A DNA stretch of 64,000 bases from Siphlonurus alternatus (GCA_949825025.1 OX463778.1:1316501-1380500), one strand, 5' to 3'. Counted from the first letter of the stretch, positions 1 to 19,139 are shown. Notes: generated by a model not told the origin, from the letters alone. Translations and numbers: made by a program.

Positions 1-12
1 AAATAAATTTAC

Positions 13-422
13 CTGTCAAACAAAAATTTGTCATGAGGTTCACGAACTCCCAGTAAAACTTCCACTGCTCGAGTAGAGTTACTTGTAAGATAGTAATCAA
101 AGAAGCCATTTAGCAGCCAGGAATCTTTTGCTACAATTAACAGCAATTATGTTAGTATGGATCTGGATCATCTTCAAAATACAAAAACTTTAACATTAAA
201 ATTTTGGCTTAAACAAGAGTTACAAAAATAATTAATGCTGTACATCATTGTAATTATTTTCATGAAATTCTTGCATCCAGTGTAAAAGTAACAACCTTGC
301 AGTTTTGTGTATGTATTATACTTACTTGTGTTAAATAATTCGTGAAATTTACTTTTAAGTTCTTCTACTACTTTAGGTTGATTTGATTCCAATAGAACAA
401 ATAATTTTGAAGCATCCTCCAT
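13..422 (-). CDS. TSC1: Hamartin (TSC1) homologue, first two coding exons, gene runs off left edge
   Basis: Two exons on the minus strand. Exon 1 is 422-326, starting at ATG 422-420, with donor GTAAGT. Exon 2 is 130-13, with acceptor TTGTAG and donor GTAAAT. Phases agree (97 nt, then 118 nt). The peptide reads MEDASKLFVLLES... and then, in exon 2, LNGFFDYYLTSNST..., VLLGVREPHDKFLFDR. This matches the hamartin N-terminus, whose hallmark is an LVDYYLETSS segment followed by LQEPHDKHLLDR. Hamartin forms a cytosolic complex with tuberin (TSC2) that restrains Rheb and mTORC1; that is family knowledge. Only about 71 residues are visible and the rest lies beyond position 1. The recognition rests on the EPHDK-LLDR block and the spacing to the start Met, so I am fairly but not fully sure. 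Confidence 0.8.
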
Positions 423-872
423 TCTTTAATTAAAGAGTTTAGCTGTAGCTGATGATTGATCAATTAGCACAGAAGGCAATAGAGATTTAATTGCTGAAGC
501 TGTGGAGTATGGTGAGGTCATATCTAGATATCTGTGGAAAATTTAATATTTAAAACAGTGTCAGGATATATTATGATTGTATTGCTAATTTCTATCAAAA
601 GTGCAACAAAATACACAATTAAACTTCTGATTAAATGTGTAAGACAAAATACTTTAAGATAAAGTTGCATTAAGTATGAGATATGACTTAAATGTGAGAT
701 GTGACTTGATTTTAAGCTAAGCTTAAGTTGTTTGACTTAAGGTTAGAACTAAGTAAACTAGAAATAAAAAACGGTTACAAGAAAAAAAATCTTGAACATA
801 CTGTATTCATTTATTGGCTGCTAGGGAGGAGGAGGAGGTTTTTTAGTGACGTCACGATTCTTTGGAGATGGC
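423..872. other. AT-rich 5' flank of the TSC1-like gene
   Basis: No reading frame or structured repeat is supported here. It should contain the 5' untranslated region and promoter of the minus-strand TSC1-like gene, but I see no clear TATA box or other decisive signal. Confidence 0.4.
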
Positions 873-2500
873 TTAAACTAGAGTGAGCGATTTAATTTTT
901 TTGAATATTTTATTTTCTAAAAATAGTTTAACTCGCCCGCTATTGAGAAATGAAAACCAAAAAATTCCATCTCAAATAGTTTTACCACAAAAAATTCACT
1001 AAGTTGGTGTTTCGGAGGCCTTTAACATGCATCCTTATGGAACAGACAACAGCTTTTTACTCCAACTTCGTCTGAACTATGGTACCAATTAAAAAATACG
1101 ATCGTAATCTATGATGAATTCTTTAATGGATTTTCAAATAAAAAAAAAAAATCTTACGGAGCCGTTTTTGCGGAAAAAAATATTGAAAATCCTTATGGGA
1201 ATTAACCCGCAAAAATTTCAATATTTTTTTTCGGAAAAACGGCTACGTAAAAAAAAAAAATATTTGAAAATCCATTAAAGAATTCATCATAGATTACGTA
1301 CGTATTTTTTAATTGGTATCATAGTTCAGAAAGGCCTCCGAAACACCAACTTTGGGAATTTTTTGTGGTAAAGTTATTTGAGATCAGGGCCGTCCCATGC
1401 GCACGGTGCATACGTTTAATTTTTTCTGCTCTATTATAGAGTTTTCCGTAAATTAATAGCCATGGCTTAGAAAAGCTGCGCAGAAACGAGTTTTAAATGT
1501 TAGTAGTCTACTGCGCATGGCTCTGCAAGGTGTGCATGATAAAAAAGCATGAATCCAAATGAAGCTGCGCAAACGCTAGGTGACTAATCTGCGCACAGCC
1601 AATAGCAACTTTGTATGCTTTATGAACAAAGATACGAACTTCTACCCCAGATTGCTTGCGAATTGCAGTGTTTAAAAATTCTTTTAATACATTACTGCAA
1701 CCGGTTTGGCTTGTAGTATTGTAAATAAATATCAAATGGGTTGGCTGCACGGCCGATTTTAAGTGGCGGAAACGAAAGAGGAGGTGCTGAAATGCAGGTG
1801 TGAATTTTATGCGAATTTTTTGAGCACTGTAACTTTGTATAAATGCAGTTTTAAAAGATGCATTTCACCTGGAAGCCATCGCCTACCGCCTTTGACGTCA
1901 TCGAAATGTCAGGTTCGGTTCACTATAGATATGCATACCTGTACTCACCTGCATAACAGGTAGCCAATCAAAAACAATCTAGCCAAAATTCAAAATTTCA
2001 AATGCCTAGCCTGATCGAAGTGGATGAGTTTTAAAACTTAAAAAATGCACATTATTCCATGTACGCGTACTGTAAAAACACACTGGGAGATAAGTAATAT
2101 TACAAACATACCTTTCATCATATTTAAATAATAGAAATTGTTTCTCAAATAGTTTCATTTTATTGAAGAGAAGATGCAATATCAAGTCCTTCCACCACAC
2201 TCTCTTTTTAAATGATTGGCGCCGTTAGCAGCAATCAGCCAATGAAAATGTGTAAATTTATCATACTGGACTCCTTCCGTATCTGCTGAATATCTATTGA
2301 ATTATTATATTAAACCTAAAACTGAGTCTCTTTTCTTATCTACGAAGATAGTAGGATGCCGTAGGATTCATATTTAACTTTATTAAGACCCTTGAATCAT
2401 AATTTTTAAATGTCTTTTCAACCCCCTATTTGCTGCTGCTAAAACCATTAGTGGAATGATTGAAAAATAAATACAGTTTTAATTTCGACTATCCTAGCAT

Positions 2501-2573
2501 GGGCGTCTGTGGCCTAGTGAAAGTACACTTGTCATCCACGCAGAAGTTTTAGGTTCAAATCCCCTCTGGGTCA
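2501..2573 (+). repeat. tRNA-derived (SINE-like) segment, arm 1
   Basis: An A-box-like TGTGGCCTAGTGAAAG and a perfect B-box GGTTCAAATCC are spaced as in a tRNA gene, starting GGGCGTC. The acceptor and T stems do not pair properly, so it is a tRNA-derived relic or pol III promoter of a SINE rather than a functional tRNA gene. The same segment is mirrored at 2852-2924 on the minus strand. Confidence 0.5.
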
Positions 2574-2851
2574 TTTTATATTTTTAGTAGCACGAGGAAG
2601 TTTATTTCACATTTTTAATGCAGACGGGGTAAAATTGTTTTGTTTTTTATGATTTGTTATTAATTTTTCTATCATTGTATGACACGCTTTTTTTTTTTTT
2701 TTTTGCAAAGTTTTTGAAGTGCGTATTTATATGGAAAAGTGTGACTTATAATAATATAATATAATTATATTGTAAGAAATAATAATATTATTTTACCCCG
2801 TCTGCATTAAAAATGTGAAATAAACTTCCTCGTGCTACTAAAAATATAAAA

Positions 2852-2924
2852 TGACCCAGAGGGGATTTGAACCTAAAACTTCTGCGTGGATGACAAGTGT
2901 ACTTCCACTAGGCCACAGACGCCC
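2852..2924 (-). repeat. tRNA-derived (SINE-like) segment, arm 2
   Basis: Mirror copy of the segment at 2501-2573. Its A-box (TGGCCTAGTGGAAG) is closer to the tRNA consensus than the arm-1 copy. The B-box GGTTCAAATCC is identical. Stem pairing is again poor. Confidence 0.5.
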
Positions 2925-3985
2925 ATGCTAGGATAGTTGAAATTAAAACTGTATTTATTTTTCAATCATTCCACTAATGGTTTTAGCAGCAGCAAATAGG
3001 GGGTTGTAAAGACATTTAAAAATTATGATTCAAGGGTCTTAATAAAGTTAAATATGAATCCTACGGCATCCTACTATCTTCGTAGATAAGAAAAGAGACT
3101 CAGTTTTAGGTTTAATATAATAATTCAATAGATATTCAGCAGATACGGAAGGAGTCCAGTATGATAAATTTACACATTTTCATTGGCTGATTGCTGCTAA
3201 CGGCGCCAATCATTTAAAAAGAGAGTGTGGTGGAAGGACTTGATATTGCATCTTCTCTTCAATAAAATGAAACTATTTGAGAAACAATTTCTATTATTTA
3301 AATATGATGAAAGGTATGTTTGTAATATTACTTATCTCCCAGTGTGTTTTTACAGTACGCGTACATGGAATAATGTGCATTTTTTAAGTTTTAAAACTCA
3401 TCCACTTCGATCAGGCTAGGCATTTGAAATTTTGAATTTTGGCTAGATTGTTTTTGATTGGCTACCTGTTATGCAGGTGAGTACAGGTATGCATATCTAT
3501 AGTGAACCGAACCTGACATTTCGATGACGTCAAAGGCGGTAGGCGATGGCTTCCAGGTGAAATGCATCTTTTAAAACTGCATTTATACAAAGTTACAGTG
3601 CTCAAAAAATTCGCATAAAATTCACACCTGCATTTCAGCACCTCCTCTTTCGTTTCCGCCACTTAAAATCGGCCGTGCAGCCAACCCATTTGAGATGAGA
3701 TAAAAAGCAACGTTCTCGCTAATGTTGAACAAAAACTCTGCTCCGGTAGGGGCCCCTCGTGCAGCAAAACAGCTGTTTTGAGCTCACTACGTGACGTCAC
3801 CTTGGGTTTTTTTGGTCAAAATGCGCAGATCAGTTCAAATTCGTAGGGCTGATGGACCTATCTATTATAGTTGTATCATGATTTGAGATGGAATTTTTTG
3901 GTTTTCATTTCTCAATAGAAGGCAGGTTAAACTATTTTTAGAAAATAAAATATTCCAAAAAATGAAATCGCTCACTCTACTTTAA

Positions 3986-6709
3986 TTGGAGATAACTTAC
4001 GAACGGTGAGTTAATGACAGTATTTGAAAATAGTTATATGCATACTGTACAGTATGCATACATACTGCCACCAATGATATAAAATATATTATATTATTTA
4101 AATGCATACTATTACTGTATAGTATGATAAACTATTCAATTTGTTTACAATGGGCTAGTCATGTCTCATGTGTTCAAGAGTGTGTTCTTGCAGCTCACTC
4201 GTAGCATACATCTAACTAATCCTTTAATTAATTAAACTATATACATATCATACTGTATGGTGTCAATTCTTACATACTGTATGCATACACATGTTTGCAG
4301 CTATGATATGCATATGCATACAAGTTTGCATAATATGTAATACATACATATATGCATATGTACTGATATCCATATGCAATATTCTGTAATAAGATTTTGT
4401 TCCTGACAAAGTATTAAATTGTATGCATATAATACTGAACACTTACATCTATTCTTGTGACACGCCTTTTAACTACGTCTGTTATACAGACCTTGAAAAT
4501 CTAATACTAATAGAGGTTTCAATGTCACCACCCTGCAACCTGCCCGCAACGCCTTGGCATTGCCCATCCTCGCATGCAGATCAGGGCTATGCAAAACCCG
4601 GAAAAATCGCTGTTATCTTACCTCTTAGTTGATGCATTTAAGCATTAATATTAAAGGTATATTTTGAAGATCCATCTGCAATGCAGATTTTGCACGAGTA
4701 TTCGATGAATACCTGTCAAAATCGAAAAATGATCACTTATTGAAGTAACCCAACCAGCTGACCGAGCACCGCGAACCCTCTCGACAAAGAGCTTACGCTG
4801 CAGATGACAGATTTTTTACCACTTCATCGATTATTAAGTAAAAACAGGTAATTAAAATTAGGGTTTCCATTATTTTATAGACAGTGGTATTTTTTTTTTA
4901 AATCTAACTCTATCATTTGTAATTTCAAAGCAATCTGTTTACTATAATTAAAATGAATTCTATTTAAAAAATAATTTTCGACGCTTCCGACGCCGTCACG
5001 TAAAGCGCGTAAGGTTCAAAATGGTCCTAAAAACTGCAAATCCAAAGTCCACGTACCGAACTGCTGCAAACCTATGATACAGTTCCTCTACGAGTTGTCG
5101 TAATCGGGCTATGTCGGTAGACGAATTTAAATTATATAAATATGTTTTTTCTCGGTAGAAAAAAAAATATAAAAAAATCATTGAATATATTACTGTATTT
5201 TATGCTGGGCCCCACAGCAACAGGCAACAGGAGCGTATATAACGTGTACGTTCTCAGACAAAATACTCTGGTCCTATATAGCTGCATAAGCAGCTATATG
5301 TTATAGGCAGAAAATATCCATGCGGCACATCTTAAACAAATGTACCCGGCCTCTAACTCTGACTTCTAGAATTTTTTCTGGAAAACATATATATATATAT
5401 AATCTATATACAACATATGGAATTTTGTTTCCATATATATCGCATATTATTATATATATCGAGGAACGCGCGCTGATATATAGCTGTAGAGCTATTTTTC
5501 AGAAAAACTAACTAAATTTTTATGAGGAAACGGAACGTACATCATGCCATCGGTTCTACTTAATTTTTTAATTGATTGGAGAAGGAAGAGAGGTCTGGGG
5601 TATGGGGTTTTCCCTTCTTTAAATTTAAAGAAGAGGAACGACTTCAATTTTTATAGACTTTTATAATTATATTATCTCAAATTTATAAGTAAAAAAAAAA
5701 AATAAATAAAAATCTACCACCCTCTGCCTTTTCTATAAGAGTTAGAGCCTGCCCCACGGTTGACGTTTAAAAAAAGGCACTGAAGAAAGTGGGGCTTATA
5801 TATGTCATATCACACGAATACGCGCATCAGCGCTGCTGGGGGGGTCTTGCCAGCTGCTAGACATGATGACATACACACAAGCCCCAATCCATTGCTGAAA
5901 CTCCTAGAAGGCATAGGGTGGTGATGTTTTTGTTTCCATGCAAAAACAATTAAGTTTGACATTATTTATAAATTGATAAAAATTTATTTTTAGGGCATAT
6001 TATTATATTGTATAATCTATATTCTGTACACTAGCTGTCTTTGTGTTCAATAAATAATTTATATAAAAATATACAAGCTAAAGCTGTTCCCCTCCTTTAA
6101 GGTACCAAAAGCCATGAGTCCATTGGAGTTAATTATTGTTACTGGCACCATATATACCACCCTGTATTATAGCACCTCTTAGCACCCCAAAATTATAACA
6201 TTACAGAGTGCCTCCCCAACCCTACTGGGCAAAGCGCTGCTGGATCTCTGCCCTTGATATGTGACTTTTTTAAACCAAAATGATATATGTATAATATGGT
6301 ATGTCACACATCGTACATAATAGGGATACTGTATACAACATTAAAGAGCAAAAAGTGTGGAAACTAAATCAATAGATGCAGTATATATGGAATAGATCTT
6401 TTAATGAAATAAAATCAAATACCAGAGGGGGAAAAAAAGAAAGATAATTAGCATAGAGAACTATTATTTCCATAAATTTTGGCTATATATATACAACAAA
6501 AAATTTATACTGTAGTTTAGCTTAATTGAGATCTTTTCAATACATCAATTTTATTATATAATTATGCTTCAAAGTCCATTAATTAAATGATAGGAAGAAA
6601 AAATTATAAATTGAAATGCACAAACACAAATATATGAAATTTAAAAGAGAGAGAGAAAGAGAATTCAAGAGGAATGAAATTCAGAGTTTGTAATATATAT
6701 GCATTTTAA
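3986..6709. other. AT-rich intergenic DNA, no gene seen
   Basis: Contains clusters of TATGCATAC-type short palindromes (4030-4440), short TA runs near 5390 and A/T homopolymers. No conserved protein or RNA gene is recognised. Confidence 0.4.
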
Positions 6710-7273
6710 TTAAATGACGTATCCGTGGGTTTAACAACATATTTTCTGTTTAAACTAATTGTAAAACTGCATAATTATAGGGGAATTAAAATATTGATAG
6801 GTTTTTCGTAATCCAGAAAAAAAATTGTTAACTTGTTAACTAATATGTATGTGGCAACCCTGTTGGAACTATTTTGATATAGTTAACGAATAAACAATTT
6901 TTTTTTCTAGGCTACGAAAAACTTATCAATATTTGAATTCCACTATAATGGACAACATACATGAAAAATTTTTATTGCAGAAATGAATAGAGGGTACCAA
7001 ATTATGCTACTCTGAATTTTTTCAGATTATTTTGAGACCCAGAACTATTTTTAAATAATTATTGAAGGTGCGGCCACGCCCTCTGGAGGCGTCCAGTCTC
7101 TATCCTTTTTATTAAGGATTCAGGGGTGCCGACTGAAATCACAGGACTTTCAATAATTATTTAAAAATAGTTCCGGGTCTCAAAAAAATCTGAAAAAATT
7201 CAGAGTAGCATAATTTGGTACCCTCTATTATAAACATAAAATACGTTGTTAAACCCACGGATACGTCCTTTAA
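6710..7273. mobile_element. TTAA-flanked fold-back MITE with TIR ..GACGTATCCGTGGGTTTAAC
   Basis: Ends ATGACGTATCCGTGGGTTTA and its inverse (...CCACGGATACGTCCT) are flanked by TTAA at 6710-6713 and 7270-7273. The interior is itself folded. 6786-6820 pairs with 6910-6950 (ATTGATAGG.TTTTCGTA), and 6975-7070 pairs with 7145-7230 (AGCATAATTTGGTACCCTCT). The inner hairpin resembles the fold-back at 29385-29711 (shared GCAGAAATG(A/G)ATAGAG and TTTCAATAAT blocks). No coding capacity. Confidence 0.75.
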
Positions 7274-7736
7274 GTTGAATATTTAAAAAAAAAAAGTGTT
7301 TTCTGTATTAAATAGTTCTATGGTTAGCATACATTAAAGTATACTATATGGAAATAACATTAACATACATGTCATAGTCATAATGCATACTGGCATGCAG
7401 TAAAATAAATTATCAGTTATACAAAATTCAGTGCAATTCAGTTTTAATTATTTATTGCACACTGAACGCCAAGCTAAATGTCAGACAAGAAATCTGATAG
7501 TCAATGCCAAGGAGGATATATATATGTATTCTCCTTGGCCAATGCAATTCCTCAAAATCAAGCCAATGTTGCCAACTAGTGCCATTGCTCAACTCCAGCT
7601 GTGCCTGTACCACACACAATGGCAACGTCACACCTTTTTCACTAGCTCGTGAATCATATTTAGCTTAGCCTCCAGCCAGTGTACACTATATCAAATATAG
7701 TTCAAACACAGATTCTTATCCAATAAAGAATTTAAC

Positions 7737-7768
<32 letters not shown>

Positions 7769-7833
7769 TTTTGTAAAGAACGTATTGTATAAAACAAAAC
7801 ACAAAACAAATTCAGTTTCAACGTTACACAATG

Positions 7834-7864
<31 letters not shown>

Positions 7865-8845
7865 TATAACTTCAAAACAAAATACACAAATTAAAAGAAA
7901 AAAAAATAGTTCATACTATTATCATTGTTATTTTAAAGAAGACCAAAGGTGTCATCTTATGTAAACTTTTATTTATTAATTCTGCTCACTTATTTAGTTT
8001 ATAATAATTAGAATCTATTTATTAATTACATTTAGATTTTAATTAGTAGTTAAAAACAATGAAATTTTTATAGTAAAATTATTTTTATTTTTTTTTTCCT
8101 TCTTTTCTTTAAAATTTTTACTGCAAAATGTAGAGAAGTGTCTACATAAAACTTTCTATGCAATTATTCATCACACTTTTTTTAAACCTGTTATTTATTT
8201 ACAAATTTTAAATACCAATGCCTTTAACTAATCATACTTTTATATTTTTGAGGGATTATACTGTGTACAATTTTAATACTATGTTTTTTTTAATTTTTTT
8301 TTTTTTTAAAGAATTATTTGCTGTAGATACATAATTTCTAGAATGTCAGAGATTAATAACAATTCAATTGTTCAATGTTCACACCAGTGATGATGTGTTA
8401 AGAAGTATGCCAGATGTTCTACGGAATGGCTGGCCATGATTATTGTAGACTGGATCCAAAGGTATGTTTGTAAATACGCAATCAAATGAGAATAACATTT
8501 TCCTTATGTTCCCTGTACAGAAGGTTCATCTTATTCTTGACTTACGAATCAATTGTGCATTTAAACAGAGACCTGATGGTATCATGTACTTTTACCCCTG
8601 TCTGTCTTATGAGAACTTTCTAAACCAATTCAATTCAAGGAGCTTTTTCCTGAACTTCTGATTGGCTATACATTAAGAAAAACAAAGAAATAGCTTGTTC
8701 TTTATGCTCTTTACAGATGGATTATATGATATGAACATTGACACTGCGTGCATTTGGTGAGAATATGTGACACCCAATTTACTTTGGTCATATCATATAA
8801 TTGTTCTCCTCTTGGACAGAAGTGCGTGGAAATGACTGTCCGTGT
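7274..8845. other. AT-rich 3' flank of the GPR107-like gene
   Basis: A-runs (7738-7763, 7833-7862) and T-runs, with no exon recognised. The 3' untranslated region of the minus-strand gene must begin here, but I could not place its poly(A) signal with confidence. Confidence 0.35.
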
Positions 8846-15245
<6,400 letters not shown>

Positions 15246-16074
15246 AATTGAAAAACTGATAAAAGCTTGAAAAGCGACACTGGGTGTTAAAATATTGAAC
15301 TAACAATAAGACTTCAAAATATTGCGCGCTACCCACGTATAAATTTTGACTACTTTGGGCTTGGTTTGCTAGCCCAAAATAGCATTGCTAGCTCAAAATT
15401 ACTTTCCTTCAAGTATCAGTTTGGGCTGCGAAGCCCAGAGTACCTCAAACTGGCTTTAAAGTGTTATTGAGCTATCTGAACTCAAATTTGCTTATAACCA
15501 AAGTAGCCCACGATTGTCCAATAATGCTTCAGGCTTTATTTAGACCAAACATGCTCATTTAAGCCTCCAGCTCAGATTGGAATTTTATAGCTTAAAATAG
15601 ACCAGATTTGTGACCAAGCAATTTTAACCTAATTAAGACCAAACAAGCTTGAAACAAATTTAAGCTACCTGTTGACCGTTTTAGCCCAAAATGGCACCTA
15701 ATATCCCCAGGGTTGCAGTAAGCTTGTTATTGGCCAAAAAAGCTCAATTAAGCCCAAGCTCAACCTAGCTTCATGTAGCTGTATATTGACCAATCCAGCT
15801 AAAATAAATCTGAGCACCCTGTAGACCATTTCTGCCCAAAATAGCCATGAATGAATTCCTTGCCTCGGCCAGCACAAAGTGAGCCAAAAATGCTTAAAAT
15901 GGCACTCTTCAGCCCAAACATGCCCTTTTTTACTCTGAAAGTATTCATGTGCTTGACCAAGCCCAAAATCAACCAAAAAAGCTTAAAAAGGCACTCTTTA
16001 GCCCAAACATACCCCTTTTTACTCTGAATGTATTCCTCAGGTTGGCTCAGTTCAAAATAGCTTAAAATGGATTT

Positions 16075-16690
16075 TTTTTTGCCCAAAGATGTTTTTTCCC
16101 TCCCTGAATGTACTGCATTGGTTAGGTAGCCCAAAGTGGACCAAAACAGCTTAAAATGGACCTCTTTTGCCCAAAGATGTGCCGGTCCACCCTGAATGTA
16201 CTGCATTGGTTAAGGTAGCCCAAAGTGGACCAAAACAGCTTAAAATGGACCTCTTTTGCCCAAAGATGTGCTGATCCACCCTGAATGTACTGCATTGGTT
16301 AAGGTAGCTCTACCTTAACCAACGCAGTACATTCAGGGTGGATCGGCACATCTTTGGGCAAAAGAGGTCCATTTTAAGCTGTTTTGGTCCACTTTGGGCT
16401 ACCTTAACCAATGCAGTACATTCAGGGTGGATCGGCACATCTTTGGGCAAAAGAGGTCCATTTTAAGCTGTTTTGGTCCACTTTGGGCTACCTTAGCCAA
16501 TGCAGTACATTCAGGGTGGATCGGCACATCTTTGGGCAAAAGAGGTCCAGTTTAAGCTGTTTTGGTCCACTTTGGGCTACCTTTACCAATGCAGTACATT
16601 CAAGGTGGATCGACACATCTTTGGGAGCCCAAAGTGGACCAAAACAGCTTCAAATGGACCTCTTTTGCCCAGAGATGTGCCGATCCGCCC
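16075..16690. repeat. 89-bp tandem repeat array, head-to-head, in copy A
   Basis: The unit begins ACCAATGCAGTACATTCAGG and contains GGCACATCTTTGGGCAAAAG and GGTCCACTTTGGGCTACCTT. About three units run on the minus strand to 16312, then about four run on the plus strand. Repeated short reading frames (QYIQGGSAHLWAKEVHFKL...) arise because the unit is open in all three frames. I regard them as non-coding. Confidence 0.9.
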
Positions 16691-17784
16691 TGAATGTATG
16701 CATACTGCATTGATTTAGGTAACTTAAAGTGAACCATTACAGCTTAAAATAGACCTCATCTATAAGCTGGGTCTATTATATTTATCAGAATTATTTAAGT
16801 CGTCTGTCATGTTTACAAAGATTTCGCCATTTGTAGACTTTTGGAGATTAATTTAGCGCGTTTCCGATGGTTTCCGATCGGTTCCGAACTTCCGATCGCT
16901 CTGATTGGTTCATTTGAATTCATTTCTCTACCGGTTTTCCATCTGACTTGTAACAGTCGACAATGTTGTTGTTGTTGCAGTATGTATATTTCTTATAGTG
17001 TCCTAAGTAGTGTCATGTATCTATTATTTTAAGGTTTTCTTTAGTGTAGTAATGCGTTAATCATCTGCTAAGGTAAGCATACATGTATATAGTCTATATA
17101 CATCAATATCTCAGGGTTAAAGTTGATCGGGAAATGTTTTTCTGTTCATGCCACCGGGTGGCATATCTCTAGCTCCTAATAGGTTTAAGCTGCTAACAAT
17201 GCAGTTCCTCAGCCTATTCTTCCACAATTTTGAAGAAAAAAGCAGTTCTACACAGCCAAAATGTAAGGAAATAAATGAACAAAGGTTAATTTTGTTCTAA
17301 AATTGCGGTAAGTGGCACTTTTTACAATTTTAATAACAATTTCACAGCTGTAATAAATGAAACTGTATTTCATTCAGGATATTATGCTCTCTAATTACTA
17401 ATAGAATTGTTACAATGACCTCTTACATACGTACTGTATGCATACTGTATTTACCGTGTGCAAATAATATGCATTCAGTACGTTATTTGTACGTATATGA
17501 TAAAAGAACAGAATAAACAGACACCTCATTTAATATGCATACCATGTGATTCTTGGGCCAGTCTCTTCCCCTCACAGTCAGCCAAGTATTCCTTTGCATT
17601 ATTAGTGTCTGGTATGCATGCATCAGCATGATGACAATACTGATTTTCCCCAGCTCTTAACCATGAATAAATTATATTATTTTATAGCAACTTTATCAAC
17701 TTTGAGCTTCAAGTATCAACTAATTAATAGAATGCATTCATGGTCATAAAAGGCACATGTTTTTAGACAAAATATTTCTATCTT

Positions 17785-19031
17785 CACCCTGACTCCACGG
17801 CACAGTTGGGCACAGTTAGGTGCCAAGTTCAATCTTGTGTTCTATTAACATTGTAATTTGAACTTGGCAGCCCGGTTGTTAATCCCCTTGTGCTTCGGCG
17901 CAATTGTGAAATTCACAGAGGTACCTAGTCAAAGACACTTGGCTGAACTGTGATTCTCACAAAATGGCCGAACTGTGAAAATCACAGTTCGACCAATGGT
18001 TTAGACTTGGTAGCTCTCCCCCGCCCCTTCACCTTATTAATTTTTTATTTTTTCATTTCATTAAAGCTAATTAAGTTAACATATTACTAAAAAAATGTAG
18101 TTTTTTAAATATTTTTATTTTATCATGGTAATTAACAGAGTACTCTAGCATAAAAAATTAAAACATTGATGCTAGCAGCTGCAACTCTTTTGTCTCTATC
18201 CCGCATATTGGCGGCCATGATGTCTGGTGATAGAATCTACTAATCAGCATTTCATGCAGCAGAGTTGAATTCATTGCCTGTAAAATTATGAAAATGAGAT
18301 TTAATAACACACATATGAAAAGATTTTGTAAATATTTAACTCACCACATAAGTAGCTAGCCTGGGCATAACTTCCTCAGTACGTGTTGAAAGAAAAGAGA
18401 GAATTCAAGGGGGCGGGCTGGGCTGGAGAAAGAAAAGCTATGATAGGGCCTCTCATGATGTTAGAATTTGTAATAATCACTGTAAAAAAGAAGCAATTTA
18501 TTAGAAAAAAAAGAACTTTGCTATTTCAATATACTTTTTAATATATTTCTTACCTTCTTTAAAGACTGCAAAGCAGACTTTTCCAATAAAAAAGAGACAG
18601 CATCTCTGTTTTTGTTGACAATGACACCCATATCATATGTTGTATGTTGCTTTTTTTTTCTTACTTCAATTTTTTAGAAACAGATGGCGCTACCATCCGG
18701 GTATAAATTTTTTCAAAGTCCAAAATTAATAAATAAATTTGATAATAATTAGATATATTGCCAATGTAGTTTATTTAATGAAAAAAAATATCAGTTGGAT
18801 ATTATATATATCAATTAAAGCATCATTTAAGCCCCTTCTAGTTCATAGTCGATACAACTTCAAAGAGTGTATTCAATGTGCCAAGTTACGCCAAGTTTAG
18901 AAAGCTAGGATGCTCTGGGGTACCTAATATAAACACTGTGCCCTACTGGATACTCATGGGCATTACAGCTTACCTAACTGTGAACCGTAACTGTGCCCAA
19001 TTGTGCCCTACTGTGCCGTGGAGTCAGGGCA
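17785..19031. mobile_element. 1.24-kb TIR element nested in copy A, CA target duplication
   Basis: The termini CCCTGACTCCACGGCACAGT and its inverse lie at 17787 and 19029. The same site in copy B is empty and reads ATCTTCATCTATTTTCG, so the insertion boundaries are exact. It duplicated CA (17785-17786, 19030-19031). The interior holds smaller inverted blocks around GTGCCAAGTT and CTGTGATTCTCACA and has no transposase frame. A 2-bp duplication points toward a Tc1/mariner/IS630-like mechanism, though those normally use TA. Confidence 0.85.
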
Positions 19032-19139
19032 TCTATTTTCGTTTGTTTTATGAAGCGATAATTAAGGTAAAGAATGTAATACATTCAGAGGAAAAAAGGC
19101 CATTTTGAGCTATTTTAGTCTATTTTTAGCTACTGTTAG

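Larger units (their letters stand above)
1734..3691. repeat. Large palindrome: two 902-bp near-identical arms, 154-bp spacer
   Basis: Arm 1 is 1734-2635 and arm 2 is 2790-3691. Every matched pair of positions I checked sums to 5425, so the arms are collinear with almost no indels. Only a few substitutions are seen, for example GTGAAAG versus GTGGAAG in the tRNA-like part. Short reading frames appear in mirror pairs (1763-1963 with 3462-3662; 2006-2200 with 3225-3419), which is expected of a palindrome and is not evidence for coding. The high arm identity means recent formation or ongoing gene conversion. Confidence 0.9.
873..3985. mobile_element. 3.1-kb TTAA-flanked fold-back element (composite) with TIR AGTAGAGTGAGCG
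   Basis: The ends are inverted copies of (T)TAAA(C/G)TAGAGTGAGCGATT followed by about 100 matching bases, and TTAA occurs at both borders (873-876 and 3982-3985). Bases 877-1385 match a complete 512-bp relative at 28190-28701, including its own internal hairpin centred near 1200, but the copy is cut off at about 1386. There unrelated sequence and a large palindrome (1734-3691) begin, and the right TIR resumes at about 3885. It therefore looks like a small TTAA-flanked MITE whose interior was replaced or invaded. No transposase frame is present. TTAA duplications are typical of piggyBac and Kolobok elements, but the family is not established. Confidence 0.75.

Noticed and set aside
2501..2924. 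Two functional tRNA genes in convergent orientation
   Set aside because: B-box and A-box are good, but acceptor and T stems do not pair. They are arms of a palindromic repeat.
1763..3662. Mirror-image small reading frames in the palindrome (64-66 codons each)
   Set aside because: They occur twice only because the DNA is palindromic. No conserved motif, and they overlap transposon sequence.
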